DNA of 64,000 nucleotides from Hyphomicrobiales bacterium. Its GTDB lineage: Bacteria > Pseudomonadota > Alphaproteobacteria > Rhizobiales > Rhizobiaceae. Of this stretch, positions 25,182 to 36,838 are shown piece by piece (the stretch's first letter is position 1; each line of letters opens with the position of its first letter). Under the pieces are notes generated by a model, which did no database searches, was not told the DNA's origin, and worked only from the letters and a program-made list of their open reading frames with translations. Location of the stretch: the NCBI GenBank assembly GCA_900471605.1, contig UCEY01000009.1, positions 62,001-126,000 of the forward strand. The letters run 5' to 3'. The position numbers were made by a program, and so were the translations under genes.

Positions 25182-26543
25182 GTGACCGCCGGCCCGAAGA
25201 CCCTGTCGCCCGAACAGGCCGCCGAGCGGCTGATCGCCGATATCGCCAGACCCGCGCGCCTTCTCGTCGCAGTTTCCGGGGGCAGCGATTCCTGCGGGCT
25301 TCTGATCGCCCTTTCAAAATTCAATCCCGCCGGTTCCGGCCTGTCGCTTTTCGCGGCGACGATCGATCATGCGCTGCGGCCCGAATCCGCCGACGAGGCG
25401 CGCGCTGTCGCAGCGCTTTGCAGCACGCTCGGCATCCCGCATGTCATCCGCCGATGGGAGGGGGAAAAACCCCGCACCGGCATTTCCGCCGCGGCCCGCG
25501 AGGCGCGCTACCGGCTGCTGGTGGACGTCGCCGACGAGATCGATGCGACTGCGATCCTCACCGGCCACACGCTCGACGACCAGGCGGAAACCATCGCCAT
25601 GCGCGCCATCCGCGGCGAGGGCGAAGAGAATTCGGGCCTCTCCGGCATGGCGCAGGCGGTGCTTCTCGACCGCCGCCGCTGGCTGCTCAGGCCATTCCTT
25701 GCAACGCGCCGGGCCGAAATCCGTGCTTTTCTGACGAACGAAGGGCAGGGCTGGATCGACGACCCAAGCAATGTCGATCTGCATTACGAGCGGGTGAGGG
25801 TTCGCGGGCAGCTGGCGCAGGAAAGCCCGTTCGATGCTGCCGCCCAAGCCGCCTCCGCCGCGCGGCGCACGGCGCTTTCGGAGGCTGCGGCGCGGCTTGT
25901 CCGAAAGCATGTGACGGTCCGCCATGGCGTTCTGGCGCATATCGATCCCGCGGGGCTGGAGGGGGATGCGGCCGTGCGGCGTCACGCGCTGTCCCTGCTC
26001 GCTGCGGTGCTCGGGGGCAGGGCGCATGCGCTCGGCAGCGAAAGCATGGATCGGGTGATGGCCTTTCTCGACGGCGGCCTGCCGGGCCGCATTACCGCCG
26101 GCCGGGTAATCTTCGACCGGCGCCGCGACGGGCTTTATGTCGTACGCGAAAACCGCGGCATACTGCCGCTGCATGTCCCGCCCGGCGGCACGGTGATCTG
26201 GGACGGGCGCTACCGTATTGCCAACCGCGCTTCCGGTGACATCGTCGTCGGCCCGACCGCGCCGGATCGCGACGAAGCATTGGCGCTGTTTCCCGACGTG
26301 CCGCCCGCGATCGCCATGCGCGCCGTGGCGGCGATGCCTTTCATCGAATCCAATGCCCTCCTTTCGGCCGAGGATCGCCAAAACAAGGAGATGGCCGAAC
26401 GAAGTATCGCCCAGCCCCTTCTTGCACCTTTCGACCGCTTTTTGCCGCAGTTCGAACTTACTCTGGGCAATGAGTTCGCGGTTTTGCTCGGATGCGACGT
26501 TTTTCCCCGGCTGCCAATTAAGGATTCCTCGCGGAAAAGGTAG
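25182..26543 (+). CDS. tilS: tRNA(Ile)-lysidine synthetase TilS
   Basis: A 453-residue protein beginning with GTG. The PP-loop LLVAVSGGSDSCGLLIAL (near residue 27) binds ATP, and LTGHTLDDQAETIAMR is the second family motif. It converts C34 of the CAU-anticodon isoleucine tRNA to lysidine so that AUA is read as Ile. The place between cpoB and ftsH is conserved in Rhizobiales. Confidence 0.95.
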   Translation: MTAGPKTLSPEQAAERLIADIARPARLLVAVSGGSDSCGLLIALSKFNPAGSGLSLFAATIDHALRPESADEARAVAALCSTLGIPHVIRRWEGEKPRTGISAAAREARYRLLVDVADEIDATAILTGHTLDDQAETIAMRAIRGEGEENSGLSGMAQAVLLDRRRWLLRPFLATRRAEIRAFLTNEGQGWIDDPSNVDLHYERVRVRGQLAQESPFDAAAQAASAARRTALSEAAARLVRKHVTVRHGVLAHIDPAGLEGDAAVRRHALSLLAAVLGGRAHALGSESMDRVMAFLDGGLPGRITAGRVIFDRRRDGLYVVRENRGILPLHVPPGGTVIWDGRYRIANRASGDIVVGPTAPDRDEALALFPDVPPAIAMRAVAAMPFIESNALLSAEDRQNKEMAERSIAQPLLAPFDRFLPQFELTLGNEFAVLLGCDVFPRLPIKDSSRKR

Positions 26544-26648
26544 GCGGCGGGTTTGGTTCGCCTTGGCAAGGACTTGCCGCAACCCTATGTTATGCGGCAA
26601 GCAAGGCGGCCGCCTCAAGAAGCTGGCCGTCGCAGTCCGGGGAGTTCA

Positions 26649-28583
<1,935 letters not shown>

Positions 28584-28603
28584 GCCTTTACTGACCAACT
28601 CAA

Positions 28604-28637
28604 AAAAGCCGCCGCGGAGCGATCCACGGCGGCTTTT
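28604..28637 (+). terminator. Rho-independent terminator after ftsH
   Basis: An 11-bp stem AAAAGCCGCCG / CGGCGGCTTTT around a 12-base loop, ending in a T-run. It separates ftsH from glmM. Confidence 0.85.
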
Positions 28638-28758
28638 GCTTGGAAGGGTTTATTTATTAGTAACGGGATATAATCGATTTTGACGCTAATTTATGTGCTT
28701 GTGCCTTTAATTTATGGCATGAGCCAAGCTTCAGGCCGGTTTTGCCGTCTAACATTAT

Positions 28759-28778
28759 GCGGGGTTCGAATCCCCGCT
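28759..28778 (+). other. tRNA T-arm-like hairpin upstream of glmM
   Basis: GCGGGG-TTCGAAT-CCCCGC has the stem and the TTCGAAT loop of a tRNA T-arm. No matching acceptor, D-arm or anticodon arm is found around it, so it is not an intact tRNA. It may be a tRNA remnant, an attachment-site relic or a chance hairpin in the glmM leader. Confidence 0.35.
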
Positions 28779-28819
28779 TTGAGGCCGCGACGTTCAGGCG
28801 CGATGACGAAGGAGCTTAT

Positions 28820-30172
28820 ATGACACGCCGCTATTTTGGCACCGATGGCATTCGCGGACAGTCCAACATCCATCCGATGACGCCGGATCTTGCGATGCGC
28901 GTCGGCATCGCTGTCGGCACGATTTTCCGCAACGGCAATCATCGCCACCGGGTGGTGATCGGCAAGGATACGCGCCTGTCCGGCTACATGCTGGAAAACG
29001 CCATGGTGGCGGGCTTTACCGCAGCCGGCCTCGACGTCTTCCTGCTCGGGCCGATCCCGACGCCGGCAGTCGCCATGCTGACCCGCTCGCTGCGTGCCGA
29101 TGTCGGCGTGATGATCTCCGCCTCCCATAACCCTTACGAGGACAACGGCATCAAGCTGTTCGGACCGGACGGCTACAAGCTGTCGGACGAGCTCGAAATG
29201 CGCATCGAGGACCTGCTCGACAGCGACCTGCATTCGCAGCTCGCCAAGTCCGGGGATATTGGCCGGGCAAAGCGCGTCGAGGGCGACATCTACCGCTATA
29301 TCGAACACGTCAAGCGCACGCTGCCGCGCGACGTGACGCTGCATGGCCTGCGCGTCGCGATCGATTGCGCCAATGGCGCGGCCTACAAGGTGGCCCCGCT
29401 GGCGCTCTGGGAACTCGGCGCCGAGGTGGTGACGATCGGCAACCAGCCGAACGGCACCAACATCAACCTCGACTGCGGCTCGACCAGCCCGGAAGCGCTG
29501 CAGAAGAAGGTGCATGAAGTGCGCGCCGATATCGGTATCGCCCTCGATGGCGACGCCGACCGCGTCATCATCGTCGACGAGCGCGGCGAAATCGTCGACG
29601 GCGACCAGCTGATGGCGGTCATTGCCGAGAGCTGGGCCGAGGACCGGAAGCTGAAGGGCGGCGGCATCGTTGCGACCGTGATGTCCAATCTCGGCCTTGA
29701 ACGTTTCCTCAATGCCAAGGGGCTTGATCTCGCCCGTACCAAGGTCGGCGACCGTTATGTCGTCGAGCACATGCGCAACAACGATTTCAACGTCGGCGGC
29801 GAACAGTCCGGCCATATCGTGCTTTCCGATTTCGGCACGACGGGTGACGGCCTTGTCGCGGGCCTGCAGGTTCTGGCGCGGGCGAAGCGGCTCGGCAGGC
29901 CGATCAGCGAGATCTGCCGCCGTTTCGAACCCGTGCCGCAGCTTCTGAAGAATGTCCGCTTCCAGGGCGGCAAGCCGCTGGAGGACGTGATCGTCCGCCA
30001 GGCGATCGCCGATGCGGAAGCCGAACTCGCCGCCAAGGGCCGCCTGGTGATCCGCCCGTCCGGCACCGAGCCGCTGATCCGGGTGATGGCGGAAGGCGAC
30101 GACCGGGGACAGATCGAACGGATCGTCGACGGCCTGGTTGGCGTGATCGCCAACGTCCGCACCGCGGCCTGA
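28820..30172 (+). CDS. glmM: Phosphoglucosamine mutase
   Basis: A 450-residue alpha-D-phosphohexomutase. YFGTDGIRG at the N-terminus and [13 protein letters not shown] with the phosphorylated Ser near residue 100 are diagnostic of Glm[14 protein letters not shown] is the metal-binding loop and [15 protein letters not shown] the phosphate-binding site. It makes glucosamine-1-phosphate for peptidoglycan and LPS. GAAGGAG precedes the ATG. The ftsH-glmM order is widely conserved. Confidence 0.97.
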   Translation: MTRRYFGTDGIRGQSNIHPMTPDLAMRVGIAVGTIFRNGNHRHRVVIGKDTRLSGYMLENAMVAGFTAAGLDVFLLGPIPTPAVAMLTRSLRADVGVMISASHNPYEDNGIKLFGPDGYKLSDELEMRIEDLLDSDLHSQLAKSGDIGRAKRVEGDIYRYIEHVKRTLPRDVTLHGLRVAIDCANGAAYKVAPLALWELGAEVVTIGNQPNGTNINLDCGSTSPEALQKKVHEVRADIGIALDGDADRVIIVDERGEIVDGDQLMAVIAESWAEDRKLKGGGIVATVMSNLGLERFLNAKGLDLARTKVGDRYVVEHMRNNDFNVGGEQSGHIVLSDFGTTGDGLVAGLQVLARAKRLGRPISEICRRFEPVPQLLKNVRFQGGKPLEDVIVRQAIADAEAELAAKGRLVIRPSGTEPLIRVMAEGDDRGQIERIVDGLVGVIANVRTAA

Positions 30173-30190
30173 ACGGGCATAGCCTCATTG

Positions 30191-30230
30191 AAAAAGGCCA
30201 CCCGCAGTTTCTGCGGGTGGCCTTTCATTT
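30191..30230. terminator. Bidirectional terminator between glmM and a chemoreceptor gene
   Basis: AAAGGCCACCCGCAG and CTGCGGGTGGCCTTT form a 15-bp stem with flanking A- and T-tracts on both sides, suited to stop transcription from both convergent genes. Confidence 0.9.
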
Positions 30231-30273
30231 TGTGCGGAGATTTCCGGATGACCGGAAATCCGTTTGTCGGTGC

Positions 30274-32241
30274 TCAGAACTCTTCCCAATCCTGCTTTGC
30301 GGCCGCGGCATTGCCCTGGAATGACTGGGTGACTTTCGCGACCATCTTGCGAGCCGGCGATTCCGCCGGGCGGCTGTGGCCGGATGCGAGCGCGGGCGAG
30401 GCCCGATGCGAAGAGGGGGCCATTGCGGCTCCTCCGCCGATATGGAACTGCGACAGGAGCTGGAAGAGGCTCTCGGACTCCCGGGCCAGATTGTGGGCCG
30501 CCGCAGTCGACTGCTCGACCATGGCCGCATTCTGCTGGGTTCCCTGATCCATGGTGTTGACCGAGGTGTTGATCTCCTTGAGGCCGGTCGCCTGTTCCTT
30601 CGAGGCTTCGACGATGGCCTCGACATTGCCGTTGACCTGCTGCACCTGGACGACGATCTCTTCCAGGGCCTTGCCGGTTTCCCCGACCAGCGCCACGCCG
30701 CTCTTCACGTGGTCGTTGGAGGTGTGGATCAGTTCCTTGATCTCCTTGGCGGCCTTTGCGGAGCGCTGGGCAAGTTCGCGCACTTCCTGCGCGACCACCG
30801 CGAAACCCTTGCCGGCCTCGCCGGCCCGGGCGGCTTCGACGCCGGCGTTGAGCGCCAGCAGGTTGGTCTGGAAAGCGATCTCGTCGATGACGCCGATGAT
30901 GTTGCCGATCTCGACGGCGGACGAATCGATCTTGCCCATCGCTTCGACGGCATCGCGGACCACGCGGCCCGAGTGCTCGGCGTTTTCCTTGGTCATGCGC
31001 ACGAGGTTGCCGGCCTCCTGGGCGCGATGGCTGGAGTCGGAAACCGTGGTGGTGATCTCTTCCAGCGCCGCTGCGGTTTCCTCGACGGAGGCCGCCTGCT
31101 GTTCGGTGCGCTTGGCGAGGTCGTCGGAGGCCGAGCGGATTTCCTGGGCGCCGGCAGCGATCGCACTCGCATTTTCGGCGACCTTCTGCATCGCTTCGCG
31201 AAGTCTTGCCACCGCGGCGTTGAAATCCACCCTCAACTGGTCGAGTGAAGGAATGAAGGGCGTGTTGATCTGCCGGGTCAGGTCGCCGTTCGCCAGGGCC
31301 TGCAGGGCATCCGCAAGCTGGCGGACTGCCTGGCCGGTCTGCTCGGAGAGGGCGCTGCGTTCGCTCGCTTCCTGTTCCAGCCTGTGGCGTTCTCCGACGG
31401 TCCGCTTCGCCTCGGCATCCGCTTCCCGCTCGGCCTTGATGGAGATGGCATCCCGCAGGGCGGCCACGGCGCGCGCCAGCATACCGATCTCGTCGCCGCG
31501 CGCCTCGATCGTCCGGTCGCCTTCGAGGCTGCCGGCGGCCATGGCGTTCAGCGATTGCTGCAGCTTGGAGAGTGGTCCGATGATCGAGCGGGCCGTCAGG
31601 AAGGCGGCGATGATCGAGAGCAGGGCGGCTATGCCGAGGGCGGCCAGCGCGACCGTGCCGAAGCCGCTTGCTGCGTTGCGGGCATCGCCGCCGATCGATT
31701 TGTTGAGCGCCTCCTGGTAGTCGATGAATTTGTTGATCGCGCCGAGCCAGGAGACGAAGAGCGGACGGGCCTGTTCCAGCAGGATCTTGCGCGCCGCATC
31801 GCCATCGCCTTTTTCCTGCAGCGAAATGATCTGGGCGACGAGCGGATTGGTCTTCGACTGGATGTCGGCAATTTCGGCCAGGATCGTTTTTTCCCGATCC
31901 GATGCGCCGGTGGGAGCGGCGATCATTTCCGCCATGCGTTTTTCGTTTTCCGCATAGGAGGCCGCGAGCTTTGCGATCAGCGCTTCCGCTTCCTTGCGCT
32001 CCGTATCGGAGGTGACGAGCGTCACGTCGCGGATGGCGATCGCCCGGTCGTGCACGCTGCCGCGGTAGTTGATGGCATAACGCTGCTTGACGCTATTGAC
32101 GTCATTCACGGTCGCAAGGTCGTTGTCGATCGTTTCCACCTTGCCGGTGGAGTAAAAGGTCAGCCCGACCATCAGGAGAAGCAAAAAGCCGAACCCGACG
32201 GCCAGCCGGAATGCGATGCCGAATGTTTTGAGTTTGCTCAT
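30274..32241 (-). CDS. Methyl-accepting chemotaxis protein with CheR/CheB tether
   Basis: A 655-residue chemoreceptor. TM1 at about 11-31, a four-helix-bundle type periplasmic sensor domain at about 32-190 (4HB_MCP-like, TDNDLATVNDVNSVKQRYAINYRGSVHDRAIAIRD-type start), and TM2 at about 192-214. HAMP follows (RSIIGPLSKLQQSLNAMAAGSLEGD), then the signalling hairpin with IIGVIDEIAFQTNLLALNAGVEAARAGEAGKGFAVVAQEVRELAQRSAKAAKEIKELI. The last residues DWEEF resemble the C-terminal pentapeptide that recruits CheR/CheB. No other che genes are in the window. Confidence 0.93.
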   Translation of the reverse strand: MSKLKTFGIAFRLAVGFGFLLLLMVGLTFYSTGKVETIDNDLATVNDVNSVKQRYAINYRGSVHDRAIAIRDVTLVTSDTERKEAEALIAKLAASYAENEKRMAEMIAAPTGASDREKTILAEIADIQSKTNPLVAQIISLQEKGDGDAARKILLEQARPLFVSWLGAINKFIDYQEALNKSIGGDARNAASGFGTVALAALGIAALLSIIAAFLTARSIIGPLSKLQQSLNAMAAGSLEGDRTIEARGDEIGMLARAVAALRDAISIKAEREADAEAKRTVGERHRLEQEASERSALSEQTGQAVRQLADALQALANGDLTRQINTPFIPSLDQLRVDFNAAVARLREAMQKVAENASAIAAGAQEIRSASDDLAKRTEQQAASVEETAAALEEITTTVSDSSHRAQEAGNLVRMTKENAEHSGRVVRDAVEAMGKIDSSAVEIGNIIGVIDEIAFQTNLLALNAGVEAARAGEAGKGFAVVAQEVRELAQRSAKAAKEIKELIHTSNDHVKSGVALVGETGKALEEIVVQVQQVNGNVEAIVEASKEQATGLKEINTSVNTMDQGTQQNAAMVEQSTAAAHNLARESESLFQLLSQFHIGGGAAMAPSSHRASPALASGHSRPAESPARKMVAKVTQSFQGNAAAAKQDWEEF

Positions 32242-32827
32242 GGACAGTTCTTTCCCTTGCGGCGCCCTGCGCCGCAGCTATACCCGGTCAATCTTCTCCT
32301 GAAGGGCATTCGGACAATTCCATCGCCGCCACTCGTCGATGGAGTTGTTTGATTGATGGATGAGATATCGCCGGATCGAACTGTGCTATCAGTCTAAACC
32401 AAGGGTTCAGAATGCACTCAGCCTGGTTGTACTTCCCAGTTATTCGGCTTTACCGATTCCCCCGCATTTCCCATTTCGGAATATGCTAAAAATAGGCATC
32501 TATAGTTTATAAACGATTAATTGATTATCTAAGCTTAAATTACCTTCCTCTACTGGAGTGGCGGGTCATAATCCGGAATGGCTGATTATGGCGGCTTCGT
32601 CCACTTGGCGGACTGCCCAGAATTCCCAAGTCTTCGCCGGGGCGCCGCCAAGCAAGTCTCCGGATCTGCCATTACTTGCAGAATTACCGGCCGTTTTAAG
32701 GAAAACGCGCGGTAAACAAGCATGGTTAAGCGAGACTTAACCTTTGTCCATCATCATCCATGGCGGATCAACCCGTTGGCTGCGCGTTTTGCATGCCATA
32801 CGCGATACGAGCTTTGGAGATGAACCC
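32242..32827. other. 586-base intergenic region upstream of the outer-membrane protein gene
   Basis: A divergent space between the chemoreceptor and the outer-membrane protein gene. The part from about 32440 to 32550 is markedly AT-rich (for example AGGCATCTATAGTTTATAAA near 32495) and looks like a promoter or regulatory zone. I found no convincing open reading frame, tRNA or terminator-like hairpin within it. A long leader or a small RNA is possible. Confidence 0.4.
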
Positions 32828-33664
32828 ATGAGAAAGTTGCTGGCCAGCGCGTTTGCGCTGACACTGACGGTGAGCGCCGCCAATTCCGCCGATCTTTACC
32901 AGCCGCAGCCGGAGCCCTATCAGGATGCGCCGGAAGTGACCGTCCAGGAGGCGACCGGCTGGTACCTTCGCGGCGACGTCGGTTATTCCTTCAAGAAGTC
33001 GCGCGGCACCGAATTCTACCAGGGTACCGGCGCACCTGGCGTGGCGCTGGCGGAATTCGACCGTTCCGATCTGCGTGATGCCTTCACGCTCGGAGGCGGT
33101 GTTGGTTACCAGATCAACAGCTACCTGCGCACCGACGTCACTCTCGACTATATGTTCGACAGCAAGTTCCGCGGTTCCACTCATGGCAGCTGCGGCGCGG
33201 GTCCCGTCTGCACGTCGACGGACCTCGCCGCCCTGCACGCCTACTCGCTGATGGCGAACGCCTATGTCGACCTCGGCACCTATGGCTACTTCACGCCTTA
33301 CGTCGGTGCCGGTATCGGCGGCACCTACGTCAAGTGGTCGAACCTGCGCAACACGTCCTGCGACGACGCCGGCGGCGGTTGCGACGCGGAAGTGAGCCAT
33401 GGCGGCGAAAAGAGCTGGCGCTTCACCTACGCCCTCATGGCCGGCGCGTCGATCGACATCACTTGCAACGTCAAGGCTGACGTGGGTTACCGCTTCCGTC
33501 AGGTTGCCGGCGGCGACATGTTCGGTCTCGCATCGGGCGGTGGCCCGGGCAGGGACAAGGGTTTCTATTCGCATGAAGCCCGCGTCGGCGCCCGCTACAT
33601 CTTCGGCGGTTGCGACACGCCGCCGGCCTACGAGCCTCCGCCGCAGCCGATCGTCTACAAGTAA
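32828..33664 (+). CDS. Outer-membrane beta-barrel protein (Omp25/RopB-like)
   Basis: A 278-residue protein with signal peptide MRKLLASAFALTLTVSAANSA (cleavage near residue 21). The mature part alternates aromatic-ended strands (GWYLRGDVGYSF, FTLGGGVGYQI, RTDVTLDYMF, FTPYVGAGIGGTYV, VKADVGYRFRQV, HEARVGARYIF), the pattern of the porin-like OmpA/Omp25 family common in Rhizobiales. Two Cys pairs and a proline-rich C-terminus (PPAYEPPPQPIVYK) are present. GGAG precedes the ATG. Probably a surface structural protein. Confidence 0.85.
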   Translation: MRKLLASAFALTLTVSAANSADLYQPQPEPYQDAPEVTVQEATGWYLRGDVGYSFKKSRGTEFYQGTGAPGVALAEFDRSDLRDAFTLGGGVGYQINSYLRTDVTLDYMFDSKFRGSTHGSCGAGPVCTSTDLAALHAYSLMANAYVDLGTYGYFTPYVGAGIGGTYVKWSNLRNTSCDDAGGGCDAEVSHGGEKSWRFTYALMAGASIDITCNVKADVGYRFRQVAGGDMFGLASGGGPGRDKGFYSHEARVGARYIFGGCDTPPAYEPPPQPIVYK

Positions 33665-33685
33665 GCTTCGTCCATCTCCAAGCGA

Positions 33686-33708
33686 AGGCCGCCTCAGGGC
33701 GGCTTTTT
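33686..33708 (+). terminator. Terminator after the outer-membrane protein gene
   Basis: GGCCGCC-TCAG-GGCGGCT stem-loop followed by a run of five T. Positioned 20 bases after the stop codon. Confidence 0.85.
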
Positions 33709-33794
33709 GCGTTTGGCGCGGCAAACGCGGTGAAGATGCGGCAAAAATTTATCCGCGGGCGACATCACCCGCTTGACTGTGAAAGCGGACAGGC

Positions 33795-33852
33795 ATATCC
33801 ACGGCGGCGGGACACCTCTCCCCAACGAGAGGCCATCTATCTGGAAGGATAG
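33795..33852 (+). promoter_or_regulatory. Structured serC leader (candidate serC RNA motif)
   Basis: Directly before serC the leader can form a perfect hairpin, CCTCTC-CCCAAC-GAGAGG (33815-33832). TATCC (33796-33800) is complementary to GGATA (33847-33851), which overlaps the serC Shine-Dalgarno (GGAAGGATA). A conserved structured element upstream of serC in alphaproteobacteria has been described as the serC motif; the position and nested stems fit, but I could not align it to a covariance model. Confidence 0.5.
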
Positions 33853-33856
33853 CCAT

Positions 33857-35035
33857 ATGGCAAACGCCGCAAAGCCGGACCTGCGTCCGAACAACACCCA
33901 TTTTTCTTCTGGCCCTTGCTCGAAGCGCCCCGGTTGGACGCTCGAAGCGCTTTCCGATGCTCCGCTCGGTCGTTCGCACCGCGCCAAGGTCGGCAAGGCG
34001 AAGCTGAAGCAGGCCATCGACCTTACCCGCGAAATTCTGAACGTGCCGGCGGATTACCGCATCGGCATCGTGCCGGCTTCCGATACCGGCGCCGTCGAAA
34101 TGGCGCTCTGGTCGCTGCTCGGCGAGCGCGGCGTCGACATGCTGTCCTGGGAAAGCTTTGGTGCCGGCTGGGTCACCGACGTCGTCAAGCAGCTGAAGCT
34201 CAAGGACGTCCGCAAGATCGAAGCCGGTTACGGCCTGCTTCCGGACCTTTCCACGGTCGATTTCGACCGCGACGTGGTCTTCACCTGGAACGGCACGACC
34301 TCGGGCGTGCGCGTGCCCAACGCCGATTTCATCCCGGCAGACCGCAAGGGCCTGACCATCTGCGACGCCACTTCGGCGGCTTTCGCGCAGGACATGGACT
34401 TTGCCAAGCTCGACGTCGTCACCTTCTCCTGGCAGAAGGTGCTGGGCGGTGAGGGCGGTCACGGCATGCTCATCCTTTCCCCGCGCGCCGTCGAGCGCCT
34501 GCAGACCTACGTGCCGGCCTGGCCGCTGCCGAAGATTTTTCGCCTGACCTCGGGCGGCAAGCTGATCGAAGGCATCTTCGTCGGCGAGACGATCAACACG
34601 CCGTCGATGCTCTGCGTCGAGGACTATATCGATGCGCTCAACTGGGCCAAATCGGTCGGCAGCCTTGAAGGCCTGATCGCCCGCGCAGATGCCAATGCCA
34701 AGGTCATCCACGATTTCGTGGCAGCCAATGCTTGGATCGACAACCTCGCCGTCGATCCAGCCACGCGCTCCAACACCTCCGTCTGCCTGAAGATCGCCGA
34801 CGCGGATGTCGCCGCTCTCGACGCCGACGCGCAGGAAGCCTTTGCCAAGGGCATGGTGTCCATCCTCGAAAAGGAAGGCGTCGCGCTCGACATCGGTGCT
34901 TATCGCGATGCGCCTTCGGGCCTTCGCATCTGGGCCGGTGCCACGATCGACGCAGCCGACATGAAGGCCCTGATGCCCTGGCTGACCTATGCTTTCGAAA
35001 CGCAGAAGGCCGCGCTTTCCAAGGCCGCCGCTTAG
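33857..35035 (+). CDS. serC: Phosphoserine transaminase
   Basis: A 392-residue PLP enzyme of the SerC type found in alphaproteobacteria. [18 protein letters not shown] opens the protein; [21 protein letters not shown] contains the PLP-binding Lys. It converts 3-phosphohydroxypyruvate and glutamate to phosphoserine. GGAAGGA precedes the ATG, and the leader appears structured. serA follows after 80 bases with an intervening hairpin, giving two consecutive enzymes of serine synthesis. Confidence 0.95.
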   Translation: MANAAKPDLRPNNTHFSSGPCSKRPGWTLEALSDAPLGRSHRAKVGKAKLKQAIDLTREILNVPADYRIGIVPASDTGAVEMALWSLLGERGVDMLSWESFGAGWVTDVVKQLKLKDVRKIEAGYGLLPDLSTVDFDRDVVFTWNGTTSGVRVPNADFIPADRKGLTICDATSAAFAQDMDFAKLDVVTFSWQKVLGGEGGHGMLILSPRAVERLQTYVPAWPLPKIFRLTSGGKLIEGIFVGETINTPSMLCVEDYIDALNWAKSVGSLEGLIARADANAKVIHDFVAANAWIDNLAVDPATRSNTSVCLKIADADVAALDADAQEAFAKGMVSILEKEGVALDIGAYRDAPSGLRIWAGATIDAADMKALMPWLTYAFETQKAALSKAAA

Positions 35036-35049
35036 CCAAGTCGCGTATC

Positions 35050-35072
35050 GGCTCCGCTGAAAAAGCGGAGCC
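35050..35072 (+). other. Intercistronic hairpin between serC and serA
   Basis: A nine-bp perfect stem GGCTCCGCT / AGCGGAGCC with a GAAAA loop and no T-run after it. It may protect the serC mRNA end or tune the serC:serA ratio rather than terminate. Confidence 0.6.
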
Positions 35073-35115
35073 CATTCCCTCATTCACGACAGAAACCTTT
35101 TCAGGAGGCCTACTG

Positions 35116-36711
35116 ATGGCACCTCGCGTTCTCGTATCCGACGAACTGTCGGAAACCGCCGTCCAGATCTTTCGCGATCGCGGCGTCGAAGTCGATTTCC
35201 AGCCGAAGCTCGGCAAGGACAAGGAAAAGCTCGCCGAGATCATCGGCAACTATGACGGCCTTGCGATCCGTTCCGCCACCAAGGCGACCGAAAAGCTGAT
35301 CGCCGCCGCGACCAACCTCAAGGTCATCGGCCGCGCCGGCATCGGCGTCGACAATGTGGACATCCCGGCTGCATCGCGCCGCGGTATCATCGTCATGAAC
35401 ACGCCGTTCGGCAACTCGATCACCACGGCCGAGCATGCGATCGCCCTGATGTTCGCCGTCGCCCGCCAGCTTCCGGCAGCCGACTCGTCGACCCAGGCCG
35501 GCAAGTGGGAAAAGTCGCGTTTCATGGGCGTCGAGATCACCGGCAAGATCCTCGGGGTCATCGGCGCCGGCAATATCGGCGGCATCGTCTGCAAGAAGGC
35601 GATCGGCATCGGCATGCATGTTCTCGCCTATGATCCATTCCTGTCGGCCGAGCGCGCCGAGGAAATGGGCGTCACCAAGGTCGAGCTCGACGAGCTGCTG
35701 GCCCAGGCCGACTTCATCACCCTGCACGTGCCGATGACCGACAAGACCCGCGGCATCCTCGGCAAGGAAGCGCTCGCCAAGACCAAGCCCGGCGTCCGTA
35801 TCATCAACTGCGCCCGCGGTGGCCTGGTCGATGAAGCGGCACTTGCCGAAGCCATCAAGTCCGGCCATGTCGCCGGCGCCGGCTTCGACGTGTTCGAAGT
35901 CGAGCCCGCCACCGAAAGCCCGCTCTTCGGTCTCGAAAACGTCGTCTGCACTCCGCATCTCGGCGCATCGACCACCGAAGCGCAGGAAAACGTCGCTCTC
36001 CAGGTCGCTGAGCAGATGTCGGACTATCTGGTGAAAGGTGCCGTCTCCAACGCCATCAACATGCCGTCGATCACGGCGGAAGAAGCTCCGCGCCTGAAGC
36101 CGTTCATCCGGCTCGCGGACGTGCTCGGCGCCTTTGTCGGCCAGGTCACCGAGGATGCGATCAAGGAAATCGAGATCCTCTATGACGGCTCGACCGCCGG
36201 CATGAACACCAAGGCGCTGACCAGCGCGCTTTTGGCCGGCCTGATCCGCAGCCAGGTTGCCGACGTCAACATGGTTTCGGCGCCGATCATGATCAAGGAA
36301 AAGGGCATCATCCTCTCCGAAGCCAAGCGCGACAAGTCCGGCGTCTTCGACGGCTATATCAAGCTGACGGTCACCACCGACACGATGACCCGCTCGGTCG
36401 CCGGCACGGTGTTCTCGGACGGCAAGCCGCGCTTCATCCAGATCAAGGGCATCAATCTTGACGCCGATGTCGGCGCCAACATGGTCTACATCGCCAATAC
36501 CGACGTTCCCGGCATGATCGGCTTCATCGGCACGACGCTCGGCAATGCCGGCGTCAACATCGCCAACTTCCATCTCGGCCGTGACAAGGAAGGCGGCGAC
36601 GCGATCGCTCTCCTTTATGTCGACGGTCCGGTTCCGGCCGACGTGCTGGCGAAACTGACCGCCAATCCGGCGATCCGCCAGGCCAAGCCGCTGGCGTTCA
36701 ACGTCGATTGA
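35116..36711 (+). CDS. serA: D-3-phosphoglycerate dehydrogenase
   Basis: A 531-residue long-form SerA. The NAD-binding motif GVIGAGNIGGIVCKKA lies near residue 152, the catalytic Arg/Glu/His region near NCARGGLVDEAAL and TPHLGASTTEAQ. An intervening allosteric domain and a C-terminal ACT domain (about 455-531, IANTDVPGMIGFIGTTLGNAGVNIANFHLGRD) follow. It catalyses the first step of serine synthesis. AGGAGG precedes the ATG; a terminator follows. Confidence 0.97.
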   Translation: MAPRVLVSDELSETAVQIFRDRGVEVDFQPKLGKDKEKLAEIIGNYDGLAIRSATKATEKLIAAATNLKVIGRAGIGVDNVDIPAASRRGIIVMNTPFGNSITTAEHAIALMFAVARQLPAADSSTQAGKWEKSRFMGVEITGKILGVIGAGNIGGIVCKKAIGIGMHVLAYDPFLSAERAEEMGVTKVELDELLAQADFITLHVPMTDKTRGILGKEALAKTKPGVRIINCARGGLVDEAALAEAIKSGHVAGAGFDVFEVEPATESPLFGLENVVCTPHLGASTTEAQENVALQVAEQMSDYLVKGAVSNAINMPSITAEEAPRLKPFIRLADVLGAFVGQVTEDAIKEIEILYDGSTAGMNTKALTSALLAGLIRSQVADVNMVSAPIMIKEKGIILSEAKRDKSGVFDGYIKLTVTTDTMTRSVAGTVFSDGKPRFIQIKGINLDADVGANMVYIANTDVPGMIGFIGTTLGNAGVNIANFHLGRDKEGGDAIALLYVDGPVPADVLAKLTANPAIRQAKPLAFNVD

Positions 36712-36733
36712 GATTTCCTCCCAGGAGATTCGG

Positions 36734-36766
36734 AAAAGCCCGGTGCATCGCGCGCCGGGCTTTTTT
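36734..36766 (+). terminator. Rho-independent terminator after serA
   Basis: AAAAGCCCGG / CCGGGCTTTT stem with an 11-base loop and six T residues at the end. Confidence 0.9.
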
Positions 36767-36838
36767 GTATTAGGTGGGGCGGGCAGATAAGTATAGAATT
36801 TGGGGTTAGAGGATTGCCTTCAATATTTAAGGTGCCTA

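Noticed and set aside
28700-28800. A complete tRNA gene before glmM
   Set aside because: Only a T-arm-like hairpin is present; acceptor, D-arm and anticodon arm could not be drawn.
35050-35072. Terminator between serC and serA
   Set aside because: The hairpin is perfect but has no T-run, and serC and serA act in the same pathway, so it is listed as an intercistronic hairpin instead.
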